NCBI RefSeq assembly: GCF_033042135.1
Contig: NZ_WBXM01000001.1
Coordinates: 434,001 to 498,000 of the forward strand
Length of the DNA: 64,000 bases
Source of the DNA: Haloechinothrix sp033042135
GTDB taxonomy: Bacteria > Actinomycetota > Actinomycetes > Mycobacteriales > Pseudonocardiaceae
Direction of reading: 5' to 3'
The notes beneath the pieces were generated by a model. It made no database searches. It saw only the letters and a list, made by a program, of their open reading frames with translations, and had not been told where the DNA came from. Within the stretch, counting starts at the first letter, position 1; every line of letters begins with the position of its first letter. This document shows positions 32,947 to 42,519 of this stretch, one piece after another. Made by a program: the position numbers and the translations under genes.

Positions 32947-33387
32947 ATGGCAGAGCACCCCAAGGATGATCCACCCGAGGGCAGCGACGAGACACGTGCC
33001 ATGCCGCAGGCAGGGGGCTCGCCCGAGCAGGGCGCCCAGCCGCGGTCGCGGGCCGCGCGCAGGAAGCCTGCTGTGGATTGGCGCGCCGTTAAGGACCAGT
33101 TCGTCGGCGTGCTCGCCGGGTTGGTCCGGTGGGTCGGCCTGGTCTTCGCGGTGCTGCTGGTGCTGCACATCGTCTTCACCGTCGCCGATGCCAACCCGGA
33201 CAACACGATCGTCGACTTCGTGACGGGGATCGCGCCGTCGCTGACCCTCGGCTTCGAGGAGATGTTCACTTTCGACGAGCGCAACACCGAGGTTCTGGTG
33301 AACTTCGGCATCGCGGCGGTCTTCTGGTTGATCATCTCCTCGGTCGGTTCGAACCTGATCCGCAGACTCGGTGGGACCAGCATGTAG
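32947..33387 (+). CDS. Small membrane protein of unknown function
   Basis: 146 aa from ATG 32947. An in-frame start 14 codons upstream looks unsupported. Seen: a charged, Pro/Gly-rich N-terminus of about 45 residues, an Arg/Lys cluster, a membrane helix LVRWVGLVFAVLLVLHIVF, an acidic loop, and a second helix LVNFGIAAVFWLIISSVG ending in NLIRRLGG. No enzymatic motif is visible. It is divergent from leuA and converges with the nitroreductase gene, ending 1 base before it. Probably an inner-membrane protein with cytoplasmic ends. Confidence 0.78.
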   Translation: MAEHPKDDPPEGSDETRAMPQAGGSPEQGAQPRSRAARRKPAVDWRAVKDQFVGVLAGLVRWVGLVFAVLLVLHIVFTVADANPDNTIVDFVTGIAPSLTLGFEEMFTFDERNTEVLVNFGIAAVFWLIISSVGSNLIRRLGGTSM

Positions 33388-33388
33388 C

Positions 33389-34003
33389 TCACGGGCGGTC
33401 GGGCGCGAACGCGGGCTCACCCCACGCGCCGAAGGCCATCTTCGTGAGCGGCAGGCGGCTACGCGGTGCCCGCTCGCGCTCGATCAGGCTGTCCTCGTCC
33501 AGCACCTCAGGGGCTGCCTGTAGCCCGACCGCGATCGCCACCAGCGGCCGGGCGTGCGGCGGGAGCGAGAACGCTGCCCGCGCGGCATCGGCGTCGAAGC
33601 CAGCCATCTGGTGGGCGGCGAGCCCGCTCACCGTGGCCTGCAACACCAGGTTCTCGGTGGCCAACCCGGCGCTGTACTCGGCGTACGGGATCGTCCCCTT
33701 GGTGTTCTCGGTCACGGCCACAGCCAGCAGCAGCACGGCGGCACGCTTGGCCCAGTCGGCGTTGCGCTCGGTGAGCGTGCGCAGGATCGTGCCGTACACC
33801 GCATCCCCTCGCCTGCCGACCAGGTAACGGGCGGGCTGGGTGTTGCCGAACGACGGTGCCCAGCGGGCGGCTTCCAGCAGGGCGCGTAGTCGCGTTTCGC
33901 CTACGGCCGCGTCGGGGTCGAACGCGCGCGGGCTCCAGCGCCTCGCGATCGGTTCGTGTACGGGGACGCTGGTGGTTGCTGGCTTGTCGATGGGCTCGGA
34001 CAT
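33389..34003 (-). CDS. Nitroreductase family protein
   Basis: 204 aa. Seen: RRWSPRAFDPDAAVGETRLRALLEAARWAPSFGNTQPARYLVG across the FMN-binding N-terminal block, VLQATVSGLAAHQMAGFDADAARAAF in the central helix region, and PLVAIAVGLQAAPEVL near the end. Known: these FMN homodimers reduce nitro groups, quinones or flavins with NAD(P)H. The natural substrate is unknown. A single gene between the small membrane protein and aspartokinase. Confidence 0.9.
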   Translation of the reverse strand: MSEPIDKPATTSVPVHEPIARRWSPRAFDPDAAVGETRLRALLEAARWAPSFGNTQPARYLVGRRGDAVYGTILRTLTERNADWAKRAAVLLLAVAVTENTKGTIPYAEYSAGLATENLVLQATVSGLAAHQMAGFDADAARAAFSLPPHARPLVAIAVGLQAAPEVLDEDSLIERERAPRSRLPLTKMAFGAWGEPAFAPDRP

Positions 34004-34167
34004 ACCGGAAGGTTATGCTGGAGACTCGGGTCGGCTGGAGTGGCGGTTGCCACACGGAGTGACCGCGCCGGTGGCGGGGGACTGTACCCTGGTCCGCAAG
34101 TGTGTACTCGCGCTTGCCCGTTCCGGGCGAGGCGTATTGAGGAGCGTGAAAGCAGGGTGAAGGCGCT

Positions 34168-35433
34168 GTGGCGCTCGTAGTCCAGAAGTACGGTGGTTCG
34201 TCGCTGGAGAGCGCCGATCGCATCAAGAGCGTCGCGGAGCGGATCGTCGAGACCAAGAAGGCCGGTCACGATGTCGTCGTTGTCTGCTCCGCCATGGGTG
34301 ATACCACCGATGAGCTGCTCGACCTGGCGCAGCAGGTGAATCCTTCGCCACCGGAGCGTGAGATGGACATGCTGCTCACCGCCGGGGAGCGCATCTCGAA
34401 CGCGCTGGTGGCCATGGCGATCAGCGCGCAGGGAGCCGAGGCGTGGTCGTTCACGGGCTCACAGGCGGGGGTCGTGACCACCTCGGCGCACGGCAACGCG
34501 CGGATCCTGGACGTGACCCCGAGCCGTGTCACCGAGGCGCTCGCCGAGGGGTATGTCGCGCTCGTCGCGGGCTTTCAGGGTGTCGCGCAGGACACCAAGG
34601 ACATCACCACGCTTGGGCGGGGTGGCTCGGACACCACGGCGGTGGCGCTCGCAGCGGCGCTGCATGCCGACGAGTGCGAGATCTACTCGGACGTCGACGG
34701 TGTCTACACGGCCGACCCGCGCATCGTGAGCAACGCGCGCAAGATCGACACCATCCCGTACGAGGAGATGCTGGAGCTGGCCGCTACCGGGTCGAAGATC
34801 CTGCACTTGCGGTCGGTGGAGTACGCGCGCCGTTACGGTGTCCCGCTCCGCGTCCGCTCGTCGTACAGCAGCAAGCCCGGCACGCTGGTCGCCGGGTCGA
34901 TCGAGGAGATTCCCGTGGAACAAGCGCTGATCACCGGCGTTTCGCACGACACGTCAGAAGCGAAGATCACGGTTACCGACGTGCCCGACTATGAGGGCGC
35001 CGCGGCCAAGATCTTCCGCGCGGTGGCCGACGCCGAGATCGATATCGACATGGTGCTGCAGAACGTCTCACGCACCTCGTCGGGCGTCACCGACATCACC
35101 TTCACGATGTCCAAGAACAACACCCAGGCCGCGGTGGATGCGCTGGAGAAGGTGCGCGAGGACACCGGTTTCGATGCGGTGTTGTGTGACGAGCACGTCG
35201 GGAAGGTGTCGCTGGTCGGTGCCGGGATGCGTTCCCATCCCGGCGTGGCTGCGACGTTCTGCGAGGCGCTCGCCGGAGCCGGGGTGAACATCGAAATCAT
35301 CAACACTTCAGAGATCCGGATCTCGGTGCTGATCCGCGATTCCGATGTGAACGCTGCCGTGGCCGCACTGCACGAAGCTTTTGACCTCGGCGGTGACGAG
35401 GAAGCCGTTGTCTACGCGGGGAGTGGTCGGTGA
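34168..35433 (+). CDS. lysC: Aspartokinase (alpha subunit)
   Basis: 421 aa, GTG 34168. Seen: VQKYGGSSL at the N-terminus, FTGSQAGVVT, LGRGGSDTTAVALAAAL and YSDVDGVYTADPRIV of the kinase domain, then two ACT domains that bind lysine/threonine (FRAVADAEIDIDMVLQNVS and VAATFCEALAGAGVNIEIINTSEI, each split over its block). It phosphorylates aspartate, the first step to lysine, threonine, methionine and diaminopimelate. asd follows with a 1-base overlap. Known: in corynebacteria and relatives a second in-frame start yields a beta subunit; the same is likely here at 34915. Confidence 0.97.
   Translation: MALVVQKYGGSSLESADRIKSVAERIVETKKAGHDVVVVCSAMGDTTDELLDLAQQVNPSPPEREMDMLLTAGERISNALVAMAISAQGAEAWSFTGSQAGVVTTSAHGNARILDVTPSRVTEALAEGYVALVAGFQGVAQDTKDITTLGRGGSDTTAVALAAALHADECEIYSDVDGVYTADPRIVSNARKIDTIPYEEMLELAATGSKILHLRSVEYARRYGVPLRVRSSYSSKPGTLVAGSIEEIPVEQALITGVSHDTSEAKITVTDVPDYEGAAAKIFRAVADAEIDIDMVLQNVSRTSSGVTDITFTMSKNNTQAAVDALEKVREDTGFDAVLCDEHVGKVSLVGAGMRSHPGVAATFCEALAGAGVNIEIINTSEIRISVLIRDSDVNAAVAALHEAFDLGGDEEAVVYAGSGR
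34915..35433 (+). CDS. Aspartokinase beta subunit from internal start
   Basis: GTG 34915, codon 250 of the aspartokinase gene, preceded by gaggag, opens VEQALITGVSHDTSEAKITV, which covers exactly the two ACT regulatory domains (172 aa). Known: in Corynebacterium glutamicum the lysC beta subunit starts at the equivalent place, and alpha2beta2 enzyme results. The internal ribosome site and start are seen; translation here is inferred. Confidence 0.72.
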   Translation: MEQALITGVSHDTSEAKITVTDVPDYEGAAAKIFRAVADAEIDIDMVLQNVSRTSSGVTDITFTMSKNNTQAAVDALEKVREDTGFDAVLCDEHVGKVSLVGAGMRSHPGVAATFCEALAGAGVNIEIINTSEIRISVLIRDSDVNAAVAALHEAFDLGGDEEAVVYAGSGR

Positions 35434-36473
35434 TGGCTGGCGGGCTGCGAGTCGGGATCGTCGGCGCGACCGGACAGGTCGGCGCGGTGATACGAGAGAT
35501 CCTTGCCGAGCGGGAATTCCCCGCGGAGTCGGTGCGCTACTTCGCGTCGTCGCGCTCGGCGGGCACCACGCTGCCGTGGCGTGACTCCGAGGTGACGGTG
35601 GAGGATGTCGAGACAGCCGATCCGTCCGGATTGGACGTAGCGCTGTTCTCCGCGGGTGGTGCCACCTCGAAGGCGCAGGCGCCGCGGTTCGCAGAGGCCG
35701 GGGTGACGGTGATCGACAATTCCTCGGCGTGGCGGCTCGACCCCGAGGTGCCGCTGGTCGTCAGCGAGGTCAACCCGCAGGCGGTGAAGGAGGCCCGCAA
35801 GGGCATCATCGCGAATCCCAACTGCACAACCATGGCCGCGATGCCGGTGCTCAAGCCGCTGCACGACGAGGCTGGGCTGCGGCGGCTTGTCGCCAGCACC
35901 TACCAGGCGGTCTCGGGCAGTGGTCTCGCAGGCGTGCGCGAGCTGGGTGAGCAGCTGCGGGCCGCGGGGGACCGGGCGCAACAGCTCACCCACGACGGTG
36001 GCGCGGTGTCGCTCGGCGAGCCGGAGAAGTACGCGCGGCCGATCGCGTTCAACGTGCTCGCGATGGCGGGTTCGATCGTCGACGACGGTTCGGGCGAGAC
36101 CGACGAGGAGCAGAAGCTCCGCAACGAGAGCCGCAAGATCCTTACCATCCCGGACCTGCGTGTTTCCGGGACCTGCGTGCGTGTCCCGGTCTTTACGGGG
36201 CACTCGCTGTCGATCAATGCCGAGTTCGCCCGGTCGATCACGCCCGAGCGAGCGGCGGAGCTGCTGTCCTCGGCGCCCGGTGTGTCGCTGGCGGACATCC
36301 CCACGCCGCTGGAGGCCGCGGGCAAGGACCCCAGCTTCGTCGGCAGGATCCGCCAGGATTCCAGTGTGGATGACCGCAAGGGGCTGGTGCTGTTCCTGAG
36401 CAACGACAACCTGCGCAAGGGCGCGGCGTTGAACACGGTGCAGATCGCCGAGCTGGTGGCCGAGACGCGGTAG
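35433..36473 (+). CDS. asd: Aspartate-semialdehyde dehydrogenase
   Basis: 346 aa from ATG 35433, which overlaps the aspartokinase stop by one base. Seen: GIVGATGQVGAVIREIL (NADP site), FSAGGATSK, the catalytic cysteine 131 in NPNCTTMAAMPVLKPLH, YQAVSGSGLAGVREL and RVPVFTGHSLSINAEF with the substrate-binding His. It reduces aspartyl phosphate to the semialdehyde, the branch point to lysine/diaminopimelate and threonine. Coupled translation with aspartokinase keeps the two steps balanced. Confidence 0.97.
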   Translation: MAGGLRVGIVGATGQVGAVIREILAEREFPAESVRYFASSRSAGTTLPWRDSEVTVEDVETADPSGLDVALFSAGGATSKAQAPRFAEAGVTVIDNSSAWRLDPEVPLVVSEVNPQAVKEARKGIIANPNCTTMAAMPVLKPLHDEAGLRRLVASTYQAVSGSGLAGVRELGEQLRAAGDRAQQLTHDGGAVSLGEPEKYARPIAFNVLAMAGSIVDDGSGETDEEQKLRNESRKILTIPDLRVSGTCVRVPVFTGHSLSINAEFARSITPERAAELLSSAPGVSLADIPTPLEAAGKDPSFVGRIRQDSSVDDRKGLVLFLSNDNLRKGAALNTVQIAELVAETR

Positions 36474-36518
36474 TAATTCCGTTGCCGCGGCGGAGACGTT
36501 CCGGCATGCTCGATTGTC

Positions 36519-37037
36519 ATGTTCGTGCGCAGGGAGATCGCCGGGGATGCCGTCGCGATCCGGGAGGTGCACGCCTCCGCGTTCGCGGTTCCCGGTCGGG
36601 ATAGTGACCCCGGCGAGGTATGGCTGGTCGACACGCTACGCGGCAGTGATGCCTGGATCCCGGAGCTCTCGCTGGTGGCGGTCGAGTGCGGCGAGGTCAC
36701 CGGCCATGTCCTCGGCAGCCGCGCGGAGGTGGGCGACCTTCGCGCGATCGGCCTCGGCCCGCTCGGGGTCCGCTCCGGGAGTCAGCGTGGCGGTGTCGGT
36801 AGTGCGTTGATGCACGCAGTGCTGGGCGCGGCCGATGCGATGGGCGAGCCGCTGGTCGGATTGCTCGGTGATCACGGCTACTATCGCCGGTTCGGCTTCG
36901 CCCCCGCCGGGGAGTTCGGCATCGACGCGCCGGACCCGACGTTCGGTGATCACTTCCAGGTCCGTGCCCTGACCACCTATGACCCGTCGACCCGGGGCGT
37001 GTTCCGGTACGCATCGCCGTTCATGCGGCTGTCGTAG
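36519..37037 (+). CDS. GNAT family N-acetyltransferase
   Basis: 172 aa. Seen: MFVRREIAGDAVAIREVHASAF, the acetyl-CoA-binding region LGPLGVRSGSQRGGVGSALMHAVLG and the following GDHGYYRRFGFAPAGEFGI, which is the YhbS-like (COG3153) pattern. Acceptor unknown. The last 17 bases overlap the end of the converging MFS gene. It lies 45 bases after asd but is probably independent. Confidence 0.88.
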   Translation: MFVRREIAGDAVAIREVHASAFAVPGRDSDPGEVWLVDTLRGSDAWIPELSLVAVECGEVTGHVLGSRAEVGDLRAIGLGPLGVRSGSQRGGVGSALMHAVLGAADAMGEPLVGLLGDHGYYRRFGFAPAGEFGIDAPDPTFGDHFQVRALTTYDPSTRGVFRYASPFMRLS

Positions 37038-38238
37038 CGGGCGCAGGCTCCGCTGCCGCACGTTCCGGTTCGAGGCGGCCGATGACCAGTGCCACGGCCA
37101 TGATGACGAGACCACCCGCCCCTGCGGTGACGAAGCCCCATGCGCCCGAGGAGTGGTCGATCACGAAGCCCACGACGGGGGAGCCGATCGCGAGGCCGAC
37201 GCGGGTCGAGGCGTCGAGTAGCCCCATCGCTTCCCCGCGTACCTCGGCGGGGGCGAGCTTGCTCACCAGCTCGGTTCCTGCGGCCAGGGTCGGTGCGCAT
37301 GCCAGGTTGGTGGGGATCAGCGCGAGTGCGAGCAGCCACCACGGTTCGGTGACCAGCGCTACGGGGATCACCAGTACCGCGAGCAGTGCCATGAGTGACG
37401 GCTGGGAGAGCGAACGCCGGGCTGCGCCGTGCGTCAGGCCGCCGACCAGCGATGCGAGGCACATCACCACGATGACGGCGCTGGTCCACGCGACCTGGCC
37501 CTGCTCGCGGAGGGCTGCCAGCGCGGCGAGCTCGGTGCCCACCAGCACGAACAGCGCCCCGACGGCGATCAGCAGCGTGCGCACCAGCCGCGGCCGCAGC
37601 CAGCTGCGCAGCGGCGGCCGCTCGGCCTTGCGCAACGGCACGGTGTCGCTCGCTCGGATGGGCGGGTTGGCCAGGTACAGGGCGGTACCGGCGAGCCCGT
37701 AGCACGTCCCGATGGCGGTCAGCGCGATCGTGCTTGACAGTTGGGTCGCCAGCAGGATCCCGGCCGCTGGGCCGAGCATGAAGGACATCTCGGCGGAGAT
37801 CGAGTCCAGCGAGTAGGCGGCGCGACGCCGCTGGAACGGCACGAGCACGGCGAGGATCTGCCGTGCGACGGAGCTGGCTGGCACGGCCAGCATGCCAGCC
37901 GGAAGGGCGAGCGCCAGCAGCGCGCCGTACGCCAGGTGTGGCGCGCTGATCCAGTAGGTGGCGGAGGCGGCGGTGCAGGCGGCGATCACCGGCCGGAGGC
38001 CGTGACGGTCGAACATCCTGCCGAGGTAGGGCGCGGCCAGCGCCGTCCCGAGCGTGGTCATCATGCCGACCAGGCCCGCTGCGCCGTAGCCCATACCGAG
38101 CGTGCTGACGACGTGCAGGGTCAGCGTCACCCCCATCGCGGTCATGGGTACCCGCGCGAGGAACGTCAGCAGCAGCGAGGTCGGTACCCGGTGGTTGGCG
38201 AGCACGTATCGGTACTGCTGCAGCGGCATGCCCGCCAT
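37021..38238 (-). CDS. MFS transporter
   Basis: 405 aa from ATG 38238 (MAGMPLQQYRYV). Seen: twelve probable membrane segments, the loop 2-3 motif APYLGRMFDRHGLRPV, and LAPAEVRGEAMGLLDASTRVGLAIGSPVVGFV in the second half. Known: this subgroup (related to SetA/drug efflux) is widespread in actinobacteria with unknown substrates. The N-terminal extension upstream of 38238 reads as out-of-gene sequence. It is divergent from rtcB with 105 bases between and overlaps the GNAT gene end by 17. Confidence 0.86.
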   Translation of the reverse strand: MAGMPLQQYRYVLANHRVPTSLLLTFLARVPMTAMGVTLTLHVVSTLGMGYGAAGLVGMMTTLGTALAAPYLGRMFDRHGLRPVIAACTAASATYWISAPHLAYGALLALALPAGMLAVPASSVARQILAVLVPFQRRRAAYSLDSISAEMSFMLGPAAGILLATQLSSTIALTAIGTCYGLAGTALYLANPPIRASDTVPLRKAERPPLRSWLRPRLVRTLLIAVGALFVLVGTELAALAALREQGQVAWTSAVIVVMCLASLVGGLTHGAARRSLSQPSLMALLAVLVIPVALVTEPWWLLALALIPTNLACAPTLAAGTELVSKLAPAEVRGEAMGLLDASTRVGLAIGSPVVGFVIDHSSGAWGFVTAGAGGLVIMAVALVIGRLEPERAAAEPAPATTAA

Positions 38239-38343
38239 GAGATCGTTTCTGGTACGTCCGTGCAACTGAATTGTCGGTATGGCCACGACGGCGCGGTGCG
38301 CGGCGGGGCACACTGGGGTGGGGTCGGTACGCGAGGAGGGGAT

Positions 38344-39534
<1,191 letters not shown>

Positions 39535-39564
39535 ACACGGCTCTGCCTGCCATACGGGCCTCGC

Positions 39565-40461
39565 TCAGAACAGCGCGTGCTCGCCGGGGCCGCGCTGGGT
39601 GGTGCGGTACCCGGACGGTGCCTCTCCTGTGGGCTCCACCGGCCACCCGGCCAGCAGCCTGCCGCCCAGCATGGTGGGCCCGTGCGCGGTGTCGAGCACC
39701 ATGTCGGTGCCGATCACCGTGATCGCGGTGCCGGACAGCACGCTCGCGGGGCGCAGCTCGGTGATGTCCGCGACGCTGCCAGGCAGGCGGTCGAGCGCGA
39801 ACAGGGCGGCGTTGTCGATCGCGGCGAACGGCAACGCCGCCAGTTCCGCTGGCCACCCGCCGCACCGGATGGCCTGCTGGTAGGCCGACCACAGCTCGTC
39901 ACGCCGGTCCTCGGCGGCAGGCAGGTCCCACAGGGCTGCCAGCTTGGTGGCCCGCCGCCTGCGTTCCGGAGCGATCCCGGCGGCGGCGATCGCCCGTTCG
40001 GCCGCGCGCACGACTTCGTGCGGCCCGCTTGCCAGCCAGCAGAAGGCCAGTGCGGCTTGCTCGGCGAGCCGGTCCTGGCCGCGTTGCACCGTCGTGATGC
40101 CGACCTTGAGCACGCCGGGACCGAACCAGGCGAGGTACAGGTGGAACGGGCGCGGGTCGACGACCGCGTCCCTGGCGATCGCCCTGCCGGGGTCGGTAGC
40201 GGCGCAGGCACGGCACTGCGTCTCGGTGGAGTGCGTGCGGATCCGGTTACTGTACGGGCAGCGGCGCGCGCCGTCGCGCCGGATGCCGACGCAGAACCGG
40301 GTGCCGCCCAGCCGCAGGCCGATCTCCGTCCCCCGTTCGAGCGGCGTGTGGTGCTCCTGACCACCGTCGCGTTCGGTGCAGATCAACTCCGGTGTGCCCG
40401 ACCGCCACCGGATCCCACCGCACAGCCCCGGTGGAACCGCATGCAGTGAATTTGTCGACAT
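39565..40461 (-). CDS. DUF2797 domain protein
   Basis: 298 aa. Seen: a possible zinc site formed by CPYSNRI ... CRAC in the first third (residues about 68-84), followed by the DUF2797 core FHLYLAWFGPGVLKVGITTVQRGQDRLAEQAALAF split over its usual block, resembling the GIY-YIG-like fold in order of strands. The C-terminus carries TDMVLDTAHGPTMLGGRLL. The function of DUF2797 is not established. It starts 6 bases after the stop of the alpha/beta hydrolase gene, so the two form an operon. A short AT-rich patch (gacatatattcttatccctt) lies at the junction. Confidence 0.85.
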   Translation of the reverse strand: MSTNSLHAVPPGLCGGIRWRSGTPELICTERDGGQEHHTPLERGTEIGLRLGGTRFCVGIRRDGARRCPYSNRIRTHSTETQCRACAATDPGRAIARDAVVDPRPFHLYLAWFGPGVLKVGITTVQRGQDRLAEQAALAFCWLASGPHEVVRAAERAIAAAGIAPERRRRATKLAALWDLPAAEDRRDELWSAYQQAIRCGGWPAELAALPFAAIDNAALFALDRLPGSVADITELRPASVLSGTAITVIGTDMVLDTAHGPTMLGGRLLAGWPVEPTGEAPSGYRTTQRGPGEHALF

Positions 40462-40467
40462 ATATTC

Positions 40468-41355
40468 TTATCCCTTTTTCAGGTGGCGTGTGAGGAACGC
40501 GATCTGGTCGGTGACCGCGCGTTCGAAATGCTCCCCGGTATAGATGTCGAAGTGGCCGATCGGGTAGCGCAGGATCTCCGCTCGCGGCGCGCGCCGCGCC
40601 CAGCGCACGGTGTTCTCCGCGGGGCAAAGCGTGTCGTGATCGGTGACGCACCACAGCGCCGGGCACGCTACCTTCGCGGCGTCGCGCCCCGGCCGGTAGA
40701 GCGGCAGGCGCAACGCGATCCGTGCTGCCACCTGGTTTCGCCACGTGGTCTGCGCGGGGACCAGTGCCTCCATCCCGGCCTTGGCGTCCGGGGTGGTCAT
40801 CATGCCCGGCTCACCGGGATCGGCGACCGCGGGTACGTAGTGCGGTGACCCGCCGAACAGGGCGGCGAGCTGGTCGCGCAGTGCGTGGCCGCTCATCCGG
40901 AGCCCGTGCCGTACCGGGGTCGCGCGTAGCGTGGCGAGGCCGTCGGAAAACGGACACTGCGCCACGATCGCGGCGATCCGCCGGTCCTCGGCGGCAAGGG
41001 TGACCACGTGTCCCCCCGAGAACGAGGAACCGAACAGCGCGACGCGTTCCGGATCGGCCCAGTCCAGCGCGCGGGCGGCGGCGATGGCCTCACGCCAGTC
41101 GTCGAGCTGGTTGCCGATGTCGAGTAGCTGGCGGGGCTCGCCCGCGCTGGCGCCGAAGGACCGGTAGTCGAACAGCAGTACGCCGAACCCCGCCTCGGCG
41201 AACCGCTCGGCGTAGGCGTCGAGCGCGAGCTCGCGCGTGCCGGTGAAGCCGTGTGCGGCCACGACGACCGGATGCTCGCCGGAACCGTCCGGCCGGTAGA
41301 GCCATGCGGCGCAGACGGTGTCGCCGACGGTGAAGGTGAAGTCACGCACGTCCAT
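40468..41355 (-). CDS. Alpha/beta hydrolase (dienelactone hydrolase/S15-like)
   Basis: 295 aa from ATG 41355 (MDVRDFTFTVGDTVCAAWLY); an ATG three codons earlier is equally possible. Seen: VVVAAHGFTGTRELALDAYAERFAEAGFGVLLFDYR across strands 3-4, the nucleophile elbow LFGSSFSGGHV (serine), a C-terminal VTDHDTLCP (acid) and YPIGHFDIYTG (His). Soluble cytosolic esterase-like enzyme; substrate unknown. The frame is open far upstream, but this part lacks any family match. It leads a two-gene operon with the DUF2797 gene. Confidence 0.88.
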   Translation of the reverse strand: MDVRDFTFTVGDTVCAAWLYRPDGSGEHPVVVAAHGFTGTRELALDAYAERFAEAGFGVLLFDYRSFGASAGEPRQLLDIGNQLDDWREAIAAARALDWADPERVALFGSSFSGGHVVTLAAEDRRIAAIVAQCPFSDGLATLRATPVRHGLRMSGHALRDQLAALFGGSPHYVPAVADPGEPGMMTTPDAKAGMEALVPAQTTWRNQVAARIALRLPLYRPGRDAAKVACPALWCVTDHDTLCPAENTVRWARRAPRAEILRYPIGHFDIYTGEHFERAVTDQIAFLTRHLKKG

Positions 41356-41837
41356 GTCCCACATCCTCGCGGCTGCCCTCGGTGCGCCGTCAACGCCCCC
41401 GCACGTGCCGCGGCTGAGGCCTCGAGCGGGATGACACACCGAGGGGATTGCTCGGTACCTCCCAGTGTGGGGGATATCCTTGGGCTGCTCGTGCAAGCTA
41501 GGGGCGCCCTGAGTATGTGTTGGGCGGTGCGAGTATCCCCCGGTTGAGGGCATCGGGTCCGGAGACAACCGGTGTGGGTTACGGCAGGCACCACAGGGTG
41601 ATAGCAGGTGGCGGTACGTCACCGAACATGACGCTGCGCCCACGGTGGTTCCGACACGGTCGAGGGGGTTGCTCATCAGATTCGGCGAAATCGGTTTCCG
41701 GGTATTCATATCGTGATCATCGCTGCGGCATTTCGTTGCGTTTCCCATGTGGTGCGTGATCGACACGGGGAGTACGCATGGAATCTGGCGGGAGCGCACA
41801 CCCCGACTTTTCCGTAAGGTGCCGAGAGGAGAAACTG
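41356..41837. other. Intergenic region of 482 bases
   Basis: No gene was recognised between the hydrolase and the acidic exported protein. Seen: gggggata (41469-41476) and its complement tatccccc (41534-41541), separated by 57 bases, and a lower-GC stretch from about 41690 that probably holds the promoter of the downstream gene. A ribosome site gagagga precedes ATG 41838. Confidence 0.5.
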
Positions 41838-42407
41838 ATGAACGGGAAAATTGCTCGTTCGATCGCGGTGGCGGCGACTGGAAGCCTATTGTTGTTCGCA
41901 GGCTCCGGGGTCGCAGCGGCGAGTGCTGTGGACAGTGCCGTCGACGGCTCGTCCGGCTCATCGAGTACGGTGAGCGCGGCCTCGCAGGTCAGCGAGGTCC
42001 ACAACGAGATCGCCGAGGCAGCAGAGGCGGGCGACTTGACGGGCACCACGGCAGGTGTCGAGCGGGCCGAGGTCCTGCTGGACGAGTTCGGTACCACGGA
42101 TCGGTACAACCTGTCCGACGAGGTCACCGCCCAGGCGAGGGCCGCGCAGGCTGAGGCCTCGGAGGTCGCGGCCGAGCTCGAGCAGCTCGAGGGTGCCGAA
42201 CCGCGGCTGCTCGACATGCTCGGTGGCCTGGTGCAGAGCCTGTTGATGGCGCTCGTCGACCTGGTCGACGCCATTCTCGGCGGTGGATTCGACGGTGCCG
42301 ATCTGCCGATCGACGAATTGCCCGAACTGCCCGATGACGACCTGGTCGACGTTCCGGACGAGGACGTGCTCGACGAAGCCGAGGATGAAGTGAACGACGA
42401 AGAATAA
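41838..42407 (+). CDS. Exported acidic protein of unknown function
   Basis: 189 aa from ATG 41838, behind gagaggag. Seen: a Sec signal peptide (MNGKIARSIAVAATGSLLLF ... AAA near residue 29), a Ser-rich spacer, a helical middle part rich in Ala/Glu (QARAAQAEASEVAAELEQLE), a hydrophobic segment MLGGLVQSLLMALVDLVDAIL around residue 135, and a strongly acidic Asp/Glu/Leu/Pro tail ending DEVNDEE. No family recognised. It may be a secreted or cell-wall protein; the acidic tail could bind calcium or a basic partner. A perfect terminator follows 24 bases after the stop. Confidence 0.8.
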   Translation: MNGKIARSIAVAATGSLLLFAGSGVAAASAVDSAVDGSSGSSSTVSAASQVSEVHNEIAEAAEAGDLTGTTAGVERAEVLLDEFGTTDRYNLSDEVTAQARAAQAEASEVAAELEQLEGAEPRLLDMLGGLVQSLLMALVDLVDAILGGGFDGADLPIDELPELPDDDLVDVPDEDVLDEAEDEVNDEE

Positions 42408-42431
42408 GTTCGGTCGTATTACCGTTCTGTG

Positions 42432-42478
42432 GACGAACCGGAATCCGGCGGATGAGCTCCGCCGGATTCCGGTTCGTC
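42432..42478 (+). terminator. Rho-independent terminator after the acidic exported protein
   Basis: A perfect 21-bp stem (arms 42432-42452 and 42458-42478, starting gacgaaccgg and ending ccggttcgtc) with loop tgagc, followed by gtttt. It lies between two converging genes and probably stops transcription from the plus strand; the stem may also serve the opposite gene. Confidence 0.9.
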
Positions 42479-42519
42479 GTTTTCCGGTTGGGACGTGCCG
42501 CCGACCGGATGGCGGCTCG

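Noticed and set aside
41469..41541. Inverted repeat gggggata/tatccccc considered as a hairpin RNA
   Set aside because: Arms are only 8 bases and 57 bases apart with no supporting structure; kept only as a note in the intergenic entry.
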